DNA from: Pseudozyma flocculosa PF-1
Lineage: Eukaryota; Basidiomycota; Ustilaginomycetes; Ustilaginales; Ustilaginaceae
NCBI RefSeq assembly: GCF_000417875.1
Contig: NW_006920882.1
Coordinates: forward strand, 709,942 to 725,979
Direction of reading: 5' to 3'
Length of the DNA stretch: 16,038 nt
The notes under the pieces were generated by a model, which worked only from the letters and a program-made list of their open reading frames with translations, was not told the origin of the DNA and did not search any database. A program made the position numbers and the translations under genes. Positions 9,401 to 16,038 of this stretch are shown in pieces (positions within the stretch are counted from its first letter, which is position 1; every line of letters starts with the position of its first letter).

Positions 9401-9926
9401 ACTGGCGTCGGCTTACTCACTGTGCTCACTGTATGCGCGCGGCCGACAATCTGGCAGGATCGCGGATCGGTCAAGCTGCCGCTGCTGCTAATGCAGTCTC
9501 GGGATGGCCGGCCAGCCAACGTCCCAGCTCGCTCGCCGGGTCGTCGAGGACGTTCTCGTCCTCGTCGCGGCTCGCTGTCCATTGTCCCTTGTCGCCTGTC
9601 CTCGCTCTCAAGTCGCGACGCCAGGGAGGGGCGGATGGAGGCCGATCAGAAGCAAGCAGGCAGGCTTGTGTGTCACCGGCGTGCGGGCGGCATCGCAGCT
9701 GCATGGCGGGCCCATTGATCTGTCGCCCTTGCGCAGCGGCTCGCCCTTCGTCGTGCCGCCACACGAGCCAGGTTCCGCAGCTTGCCGGCCAGAGGTACCG
9801 CTACGCAAGGTCTTCGATGATGCTGGGTTTGGCCGGCTGCCTGCTTGCCGGCCGGGCCCGCGCCGGATGACTCTGCTCGCATCACGCTGGCGCCCGACGA
9901 GCCCGCGTTCCTCCGTGAGGTGTTTG

Positions 9927-9954
9927 TGCGTGCGTGCGTGCGTGCGTGCGTGCG
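9927..9954. repeat. (TGCG)7 in a 37-nt alternating purine-pyrimidine tract
   Basis: Seven perfect TGCG units continue as TGTGTGCA, so strict purine-pyrimidine alternation runs from 9926 to 9962. This is the sequence class that favours Z-DNA. A shorter relative lies at 2147-2166. Confidence 0.9.
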
Positions 9955-10134
9955 TGTGTGCAAGCATGGTTCGAGAACGACGCAGCCTCGTCGTTCCGAC
10001 AGAGCACCGTACGTCCGGTAACGCCACCCGCGCCGCCGCGCGAGGGGTGCCAGGCAGCATTCAGGAAGAGTCCGCCTCCGCAGCAGGCAGGGTCTTTTGC
10101 TCCGACATGACCGGCCAACGCGCGCTGACCGACG

Positions 10135-10151
10135 TACAGTACTGTACTGTA
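10135..10151. repeat. Triple overlapping TACAGTA/TACTGTA cluster
   Basis: Three copies of the 7-mer or its reverse complement overlap by shared terminal bases at 10135-10141, 10140-10146 and 10145-10151. Other copies in the window are at 2436, 6645, 7800, 8134, 11193, 11843, 12925 and 12930 (7-mer starts). What the word does is unknown; a protein-binding site or a family of micro-palindromes are both possible. Confidence 0.6.
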
Positions 10152-11101
10152 GGTGCATGCTCTCTGGCGTCGAGACTCGACAGAGAGCCGGAGCGATCCC
10201 GTGCGGTTTTCCCGTTGTACGTAAGTCGGTACCGCCTGCGTGTGTCATGCGTCGCAGCGGGCGTTGGGGGACCCGAGAAGGCGTCAATGGAGATAGGCGG
10301 GCGGGGTGGCCCTTCATCGCGAGAGCAAGGCCGGGTCGGGCTGCCAGGTCGGGCAGCGCCGTCCGGAGCTCCGCTGCCGTTCCCAGGACGTACTCGCCGC
10401 GCTTGGGCGATACGACGCTGCCGGCCCTTTGTCGTCGACGTCGTCGTAGTCGAGCGAGGCTGAAAGAGGCGAAGGGAGTGGCCGAAGCGAAGAGTGCTGG
10501 CTCCCGGCGTGCTGTACGTAACCCGAACCGTGCCGACGACCGCAGAGCGAGAGAGAGAGAGGGAGAGGGAGAGCAGGAAGATGGCGCTGGCGCACGGACT
10601 GGAAGAAAGGAAAGGCAGGCCAGGCCAGGCAGGAAGGGGCGGCGCGGCGTTCTTTTTTCGCTTCTTTCGACGTGACAGACGCCGCAACCACGAAGCTCCG
10701 CAAGGCTCTCTCTCTCTCTTTGCTGGCTGGCCCGCGTGATGTACTGCTTCCGCCTTCTTCGACGACCTGGCTCCACCCACGATCCCTTCGGCCTCCGGAC
10801 GGACGGCGTTTGCACCTCGCACGGCGTGTAGGTGCTGTGGAGCTCACCTGCGCGCGAAGCCGACCTCGTCGAATCTATGTATGTGCGTGTGCGTGCACGA
10901 AGACGAACGCGCATGCCTCTGGGTCCCGCCCGCCTGCCCGCGTCTCGTCTTGGCTGCGTTGCCGGGATGGGTGGCGGAGCGAAGAGAAGAGAAGGGCATG
11001 CTGGCTGGAGATGCGACCGTGCCAACGTAGGTGTGTAGGTACGTACATACGGCGAACAGCGGCAGCGGCTTCCATGGGTCGGCCAATTCGTCGAGCGTCG
11101 A

Positions 11102-11118
11102 ACGTCGAACTTCGACGT
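11102..11118. repeat. 17-nt palindrome (8-bp arms, 1-nt centre)
   Basis: ACGTCGAA and TTCGACGT are perfect reverse complements around a single C. This could be a dimeric regulator site; it is too short to prove function. Confidence 0.7.
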
Positions 11119-11285
11119 CGTCCAGCGAGAGGCTCGAATGGAGCGCCGTTCCGGTCATCCATCTCTTCTCGGCATGCATCGTCGGGCTGCCGTACAGTAC
11201 ATGCTCTGTGGGCGCACGATACTTCTGTACTTACTCCTGCTCCTGCAGCACGGTTTCGATGTCGGATTGTCCTTGATCCTGGGTA

Positions 11286-11305
11286 CGCTCCGCTCCGCTT
11301 CGCTT
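11286..11305. repeat. (CGCTC)2(CGCTT)2 pentamer array
   Basis: Four in-register pentamers with a one-base variant, followed at about 11309-11331 by an imperfect GTC/GAC tract. Confidence 0.8.
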
Positions 11306-12315
11306 GATCGTCGTCGTCGACGTCGACGTCGCTCCAAACACGGGCTGGGTGGCTGCGCCTGCCTGTACGTCGCATGATGGTTTCCCAAGCTGTGCTGTCT
11401 GTCTGCAGGGCAGTGCGTCGAACGTACTCTGCGCTAGACCTAGCCGGCCCCGTCTGTAGCGCCATCGACGACAGCGAGCCTGTGCGGTCCCGTCGGCCAT
11501 GGTCCGCCCTGTTGCTCGCTCCTCTTTTGTGGCGGGCTAGCTGGATCCGGGCCTGGGCGTCGGTGGCACGCAGCGTTGTCAGGGGCAACGCCATCGGAGC
11601 CCAAAGGACACGTACTAGGCAGGACAGTGCAGCGCAGCGCGGCGGCCCAGAGCTGGGTTCGCTCCGCCATCCTGCGGCTCAGCCCAGAGATAGTCAGAGA
11701 GAGGCCCCAACATCGCGTTCCTCGCCAGGCATGGGCGGATCCTGCAGCCAAGGATCCCTCGTGGTGCAGGCCAGGCAGGTTCGAAGTTCCGGCCCGTCTT
11801 GCAGTCGGTGCGGCTGTTCCGTTGGACATCGTAGCAGCCTGCTACAGTACCTACAGGGCATGGACCGTTAGCCAGCAAGTTGCGCAGTGAGCCGGCGGGC
11901 CGAGCGTCGTCTAGGGTGCGCAGCGTCCCCTTCGGCGATGGCGATGGACAAAAGACGAGACAGACGGCCAAGCGACGGCACCATCCGACGGCTCACCTTG
12001 AGAACTCGGGGCTAGTTGGCTGTTTGTGCATCGCCACCAAAGGCAGAGAGAGAATAAGAATCGTTTGAGCAGACAGCAAGCGTTGGTCGCTTTAGCGGAG
12101 CCCTGCGATGGAAGCATGTCGTACCATGTAGGTGGACCGGTGAGGGGAGACCCGCCCGTCGACGCCGGAGATCTCGTGGCCGATCTCGGTGTCGGAGAGC
12201 CAACAGCAAAGCAAGCAAACGCCTCGATTGCGCCCTCGCTTGCTGGCGGGTTGCCACGCGCACCAGCTTGCTTGCTTGCCCTTCGATCTGTCGTCTGGCT
12301 ATGGGGGTCAGACGA

Positions 12316-12345
12316 GGCCAGGCGAGGCGAGGCGATGCGATGCGA
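12316..12345. repeat. GGCCA-(GGCGA)3-(TGCGA)2 pentamer array
   Basis: Six in-register pentamers change stepwise from GGCCA through GGCGA to TGCGA. A reverse-complement version of the middle unit recurs near 12535-12556. Confidence 0.85.
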
Positions 12346-12435
12346 TGCTGAGTCGACAATCGACCCCGCCCGACGTTTGTGCACCGCCACATACCCTCGA
12401 TGGCCTCCCCTCGACTCCAGTCTGGCCCGGACGGT

Positions 12436-12470
12436 GCGCCGCGCCGCGCCGCGCCGAGCCGAACCGAACC
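12436..12470. repeat. (GCGCC)4-GAGCC-(GAACC)2 pentamer array
   Basis: Seven in-register pentamers form a graded series in which positions 2 and 3 change from CG to AG to AA. Confidence 0.85.
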
Positions 12471-12720
12471 ATGAAAGCAGTTCGCGCGATGCTGCAGCGA
12501 GGACGTGGATCTTGCAGAGATGAAGCGCTCCCGCCTCGCCTCTCCTCGCCTCGCCCTGCCCTGATCCTCGGTCGTTGATGCCTGTCCATGCTGCAATGGC
12601 AGGCGGGCAGACAGGCGGGCAGGAAGACGGAGCGGGAGCGGGCCGAGAAGCCGGACGCCGGGCCGAGTCCGCCTGCCATAAAGTTTCGGCGAGCGCGCAG
12701 ATGGAAGAGAGGTCTTGCTT

Positions 12721-12735
12721 GGCCTGGCCTGGCCT
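12721..12735. repeat. (GGCCT)3
   Basis: Three perfect pentamers of the GGCCT/AGGCC family. The same three-copy run recurs at 14144-14158. Confidence 0.8.
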
Positions 12736-12924
12736 CGTCTGGCTTGCGGTCGTGTCACGCAGCTCATTTGGGCGGAGTCAGGGATGAGCGACAGCCCGTC
12801 GGGCCCCGTATCGTCGTCTTTCCTGCCGCAGGTATAGAGAGCTCGAGTGGGGGAAAGCAGAGGGAGAGGGGTGGTCCTGGAACCCATGAAGCTGTCGACC
12901 GCCGCCTCTCTCGCCGCGTCTTCG

Positions 12925-12936
12925 TACTGTACAGTA
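12925..12936. repeat. 12-bp perfect palindrome TACTGTACAGTA
   Basis: TACTGTA and TACAGTA overlap by two bases to make a perfect two-fold symmetric site, the most symmetric example of the word family found in this window. Confidence 0.7.
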
Positions 12937-13810
12937 GCGCGCAGCGAAGTCGCCTGAACGTCAGTGCACTCACCTGCCTCTGCTCCATCGCGCATCGTCA
13001 TCATCCAGTCCCGGGTGGCGCAGCGACGGTACGTAGATGAGCAGAGCACTGCAGCGGAAAAACTGCCGTACGTGTCGGCGCAGCCCACGGTACCCTGGCG
13101 CCGTAGCCTGTCTCCGCCCTCGGGTTGATCTCGTTTGCTCGATCTGCTGGAGCAAGCCGTGCCGTGCCGTAGCTTACCTAGCCGGATCGGTGCAGATGAT
13201 ATGGTCGACGCAAGCAAGCTAAGCCTGGAAGGGTGATGCGATCGGTCCGAGATGCGATGGTGGCATCGACTGGTCGAGCTGCGGTCTGTGGCGATGTGGG
13301 TCGGCGCATGCGAGCACTGAGGCGGGCGGGCAGCTGTATGTTGGGCTTCCGTCCCGGCTTTTTCTCTCTTCCCTGCCTCGCCGCCGCCGCCGCCGCCGCT
13401 GCTGAGGTTCACATGCATGCATGCGATGCACGTCCCATCAGCCACGCCGTCTCACTACTGCCATGCCGTCGCCCCGCCCAGCCGGCCATGTCCGCCTTTG
13501 GATCTGTCACCGCGCGTGCCGTCTTCGCCCCCCCAACAAACCCCATCGACAGCGGCAGATCCAGCTTAGCCTGCCGCCTGCTGTTTGGGGAGCGTACCGA
13601 AACCGCACCGTGCTCGGCGGGGCGGTGCGGTACGTACGGCCCCAGGTCTTGCCGAACCGAGCCGACGTGTGCTTAAAGTGCCTCGCCATTGAATCACCAG
13701 GTCAAGCCACCCGCCGCCCCCCGCCGTGCCACGTATCGGTCCAGACTCGGCGTCGTCGGTCGTGCGCGTGCTGCGTGGGCGCAGTCGCCATCTCCATCGA
13801 CATCGCCATC

Positions 13811-13830
13811 AGGCTAGGCTAGGCTAGGCT
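13811..13830. repeat. (AGGCT)4
   Basis: Four perfect pentamers. A degenerate relative occurs near 3054-3074. Confidence 0.9.
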
Positions 13831-13996
13831 CGGCATCGCGGCAGCAGCCTTCCCGTCGCAACTGAGCGGGAGTGAGCGTGTCGCGAGCCAGCGCCTGGAC
13901 CGCACATCTGCGCCACCTGCGCGCCGTCATGGGTCCGACTCTGTGGCGGTACCGTAGCTGAGCTCAAAGACGGCCCGCCCCCCCATCGCACTCCGA

Positions 13997-14016
13997 CCTG
14001 CCTGCCTGCCTGCCTG
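13997..14016. repeat. (CCTG)5
   Basis: Five perfect CCTG units, about 250 bp downstream of the dehydrogenase stop codon in that gene's direction. Confidence 0.9.
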
Positions 14017-14241
14017 CTGCAACGACAGCGCCAACGGACATTTGCCGGAGCACGTCACAGCCTCGCTCGGTCGCACGGCGCAATCCCGGAGGAGGTGCCG
14101 GTACCGGTAGCGACCGTCGCATCGGATAGAAGAGACGGAAGGTGGCCTGGCCTGGCCTGCTGGTGGTATGTCGTATGCTGTATGTATGTGCCTTCAATCG
14201 GGGGCGGGCCAACGAGATGGGAGAGAGACGAAAGCGAGGGA

Positions 14242-14256
14242 GCCGCCGCCGCCGCC
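14242..14256. repeat. (GCC)5 just after the IVD stop codon
   Basis: Five GCC triplets on the plus strand (GGC on the transcript) start 10 nt after the stop codon of the dehydrogenase gene, so they should lie in its 3' UTR. Confidence 0.85.
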
Positions 14257-14266
14257 GTCGGCCGGC

Positions 14267-15587
14267 CTAGGCCAGCTCCTCGTTGAACATGCGCCCGATG
14301 AGCATCCTCCGGATCTCCTGCGTGCCCGCGCCGACCATGTAGAGGCGCGAGTCCCTCCAGAACCGCGCCACGGGGTAGTCTGTCGTGTGGGATCAATCAG
14401 GAGCAGCGGGGACAGATGGAAGCGATCGATGGGGCTCAGCGGGTGTCGCGCGCACACGACGACGGGCCGCGTCGAGAGCGAGGGAAGGGGGGGTCGCGCC
14501 GTACGCACCGTTCGTATAGCCGTTGCCGCCGCACGTCTGCATCGCCTCGGAAGTCACCGACACGCAGGCGTCGGACGAGTAGAGGATGGCGCCGGCGCAG
14601 TCCTAGAGGCGTCGTCGGGGGACGGCAGGTGACGGAGATGGGCGATTCGGGGGGAAGAGGCACACGTCAGTCGCCATGGCCCCGCCATGTATGATCGCTC
14701 GCAGAGGAAGGCCACGCGAAGCATCGACCGACACTCACACGTCGGCTGACCTTGCCGGCGTCGCACGCCCGGCCAACGGCGTAGACGTAGGCGCGCGAGG
14801 CACCGAGTCTCGTGTACATGTCTGTGGCAGGCAGCAGCGGGGCGCGAGGCGGGTCCATAGGGCGTGGCAAGTCAGCTCCTGTCTTCGTGCACATCCTCGT
14901 ACTGACACCGCAGCGCGCCTCTTTGACCCCCTCGGCCACTCACCGGCAATCTTGCCCTGCATCAGCTGGAACTCTCCGATGCGCTGCCCAAACTGCTTGC
15001 GGTCGTGGGCGTACTCGGTGGCGTAGTCGAAGGCGGCCTGCATCAGGCCGAGCGGGCCGCCGCTGAGGACGAGGCGCTCGAGGTCGAGGCCGCTCATGAG
15101 GACGGCGGCGCCCTTGTTGAGCTTGCCCAGGATGTTTTCCTCGGGCACCTCGACATTGTCAAAGTGGATCTCGCACGTGTCGCTGCCGCGCATGCCGACC
15201 TTGTCGAGCTTGGGCAGCTGCGAGAAGCCCTTCATGCCCTTTTCCAGGATAAAGGCGGTGATGCCCTTGCTGCCTTCGCCCGTCTTGGCGTAGACGATGA
15301 AGGTCGAGGCGATGGGCGCGTTGGTGATCCACATCTTGCCGCCGTTGAGGACGTAGTGGTCGCCCTTCTTGACCGCCTTGGTCGTCATGCTGACGACGTC
15401 GGAGCCGGCGCCGGGCTCGGACATGGCGAGCGAGCCCACCTTGCGACCGGCGATGAGGTCCGGCAGGTACTTTTCCTTTTGCGCCTTGGTCCCGTGGCGG
15501 CGCAGCTGGTTGACGCACAGGTTCGAGTGCGCGCCGTACGACAGGCCGACGGAGCCCGACGCGCGCGAGAGCTCTGCGGGGGTGCGA

Positions 15588-15628
<41 letters not shown>

Positions 15629-16038
15629 TGAAGAGTGGTCCACAGGTCAGCATCGCATCGACATTGGTCGCGGCGGCTGGCTCTCGTGCTGCGATTATCG
15701 GCCTGCCTGCGCGGGCAGCGCGCACTCACCCTCCATGACGATGGTGTGGTCGAGGTAACCCTTTCCGAGGCCGCCGTCCTCCTCGGGCACCGTGATGCCG
15801 AGGAGGCCCATGTCGCCGAGCTTCTGCCAGATGCCCTCGGGGCTCTTGTTGTCGCGGTCGATCTGGGCGGCGCGCTCCGGCGACAGCTCGGCGGCGACAA
15901 AGTTGGACACGGCCTCCTTGAGCTCGAGCTGGTCGTCGGTGAGGCCGGCGACGTCGTGGTTGTAGAAGCTCATCTGGCGCGACGCGCCCGCCATCGCTGC
16001 GACGGCCGAGCGGCGCGGTGCGGCGGCGGCGGCGGCAG
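14267..16038 (-). CDS. Isovaleryl-CoA dehydrogenase, mitochondrial (five visible exons, N-terminus cut by right edge)
   Basis: This FAD flavoprotein oxidises isovaleryl-CoA to 3-methylcrotonyl-CoA in leucine breakdown in the mitochondrial matrix, passing electrons to ETF. Exons are 16038-15730, 15573-14944, 14821-14739, 14602-14509 and 14379-14267 (TAG), giving 408 visible residues, against roughly 420-430 in the family. The first 14 residues (Ala run, PRRSAVAA) and then [15 protein letters not shown] look like a targeting peptide, so the true start lies beyond the edge and the Met at 15992-15994 is probably internal. Residues 151-166 carry the first acyl-CoA dehydrogenase signature ([13 protein letters not shown]), followed by WITNAP. 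The second signature, from [10 protein letters not shown] to RFWRD, spans the last junction. The catalytic Glu of isovaleryl-type enzymes is seen at residue 268 (GLDLERL, codon 15077-15079), while the site used by other family members is Ala (GAGT, residues 388-391). That combination favours IVD over short- or medium-chain enzymes. No frameshift or stop is present. Confidence 0.96.
14380..14508 (-). other. IVD intron 4
   Basis: The donor is GTGCGT, the only non-GTGAGT donor of the five introns; a likely branch point CTGAT lies at 14396-14400 and the acceptor CGACAG ends at 14380; 129 nt, phase 1. Splicing joins GGNGYTN to DYPVARFW and completes the second family signature. Confidence 0.9.
14603..14738 (-). 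other. IVD intron 3
   Basis: The donor is GTGAGT, the branch point CTGAC at 14666-14670, and the acceptor CTCTAG ends at 14603; 136 nt, phase 0. Splicing joins GKVSRR to [10 protein letters not shown]. Confidence 0.9.
14822..14943 (-). other. IVD intron 2
   Basis: The donor is GTGAGT, the branch point CTGAC at 14871-14875, and the acceptor CCACAG ends at 14822; 122 nt, phase 1. Splicing joins QGKIA to DMYTRL, a conserved run of the family. Confidence 0.92.
15574..15729 (-). other. IVD intron 1, containing a 7-nt minisatellite
   Basis: The donor is GTGAGT, the branch point CTGAC at 15646-15650, and the acceptor CCGCAG ends at 15574; it is 156 nt, phase 1. Splicing rebuilds the conserved MEELSRASG segment. 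The branch point to acceptor distance is about 73 nt, the longest in this gene, because the minisatellite lies between them. The intron's 3' part reads through in frame with exon 2, so unspliced frames look falsely longer. Confidence 0.92.
15588..15629. repeat. (GGTGGGC)6 minisatellite inside IVD intron 1
   Basis: Six in-register 7-nt units, the last ending in T instead of C. On the transcript it is C-rich and takes the place of the polypyrimidine tract. On the template strand, GG and GGG runs separated by one base could form G-quadruplexes. Confidence 0.95.

Larger units (their letters stand above)
9371..11100. other. Intergenic, no gene seen; ACGT and TGCG arrays
   Basis: The stretch holds (ACGT)7, (TGCG)7, GA and CT dinucleotide tracts at about 10548-10574 and 10707-10719, and the triple overlapping TACTGTA-type cluster at 10135-10151. 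Very long open frames (minus 9673-11025, plus 9504-10463) are present, but the peptides are Arg/Ser/Pro-rich, contain a His-Ala-Arg-Thr repeat that is just the TGCG array translated, and resemble no family. Confidence 0.65.
11101..14241. other. Intergenic, no gene seen; pentamer repeats
   Basis: The stretch contains a 17-nt palindrome at 11102-11118, pentamer runs at 11286, 12316, 12436, 12721, 13811 and 14144, (GCC)6 at 13380, (CCTG)5 at 13997, and TACTGTA-type words at 11193, 11843 and 12925-12936. The minus frame 12012-13445 is open for 477 codons but has the composition of noise. The rightmost few hundred bases must include the 3' UTR and poly(A) site of the dehydrogenase gene; no AATAAA was seen, which is usual in fungi. 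Confidence 0.65.

Noticed and set aside
9373..9954. Repeat arrays considered as a CRISPR-like or satellite system
   Set aside because: The units are 4 nt long with no unique spacers, and no cas genes are present in this eukaryotic sequence. They are ordinary microsatellites.
9504..10463. 319-codon open frame on the plus strand
   Set aside because: It overlaps the minus-strand frame above, has no recognisable domain, and also translates the TGCG array into a Cys/Val/Arg/Ala repeat.
9673..11025. 450-codon open frame on the minus strand
   Set aside because: It includes a His-Ala-Arg-Thr repeat that is only the TGCG microsatellite translated, and is otherwise Arg-rich noise with no domain.
12012..13445. 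477-codon open frame on the minus strand
   Set aside because: The peptide is Arg/Ser/Ala/Pro-rich without any family motif, runs through several tandem repeats, and overlaps other open frames. Stop codons are rare because the DNA is GC-rich and poor in TA steps, so such lengths can arise by chance.
1314..14241. Transposon or retroelement explaining the gene desert
   Set aside because: I found no reverse transcriptase, integrase or transposase motif in any frame and no long terminal direct or inverted repeats by eye. Old degraded copies cannot be excluded without a repeat-library search.
15005..15631. 208-codon open frame on the plus strand
   Set aside because: It is antisense to IVD exon 2, a typical mirror frame of a GC-rich coding exon.

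Overview
The window looks like nuclear DNA of a GC-rich fungus, most likely a basidiomycete (low confidence on the clade). The reasons are five short introns (122-156 nt), four of them with GTGAGT donors, CTGAC-type branch points 50-75 nt before the acceptor in four of the five, a fungal-type mitochondrial acyl-CoA dehydrogenase, and heavy simple-sequence repeat content. It is not bacterial: no operons or Shine-Dalgarno-led gene runs are visible, and the only convincing genes need splicing.

Layout. (1) 1-948, minus strand: the 5' end of a spliced gene that runs off the left edge. Its product is an acidic, low-complexity, apparently disordered N-terminus with a Gln run, of the kind found at the start of regulatory proteins. 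I cannot name it. Upstream are a 25-codon uORF and a TATAAA about 360 nt before the start codon. (2) About 1,300-14,266: roughly 13 kb with no recognisable gene on either strand. It holds dense short tandem repeats (CTG, GTC, GGC, CCTG, GGCCT-type pentamers, GGGCGA hexamers, ACGT, TGCG and GA tracts), strong G-over-C skew on the plus strand in the left part, and an over-represented palindromic word family TACTGTA/TACAGTA. Long open frames here are Arg/Pro/Ser/Ala-rich translations of stop-poor DNA. (3) 14,267-16,038, minus strand: isovaleryl-CoA dehydrogenase of leucine breakdown, five visible exons, missing only the first few residues of its targeting peptide beyond the right edge.

Both genes read leftward, so the whole desert lies downstream of the dehydrogenase stop and upstream of the regulator-like gene. 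The simplest reading is a very long upstream regulatory region and/or undetected non-coding transcripts. No functional link between the two genes is visible, and I see no defence system, mobile element, CRISPR array or tRNA. The points most worth checking are the gene desert itself, the TACTGTA word family, and the structure-prone repeats, including one minisatellite inside an IVD intron.
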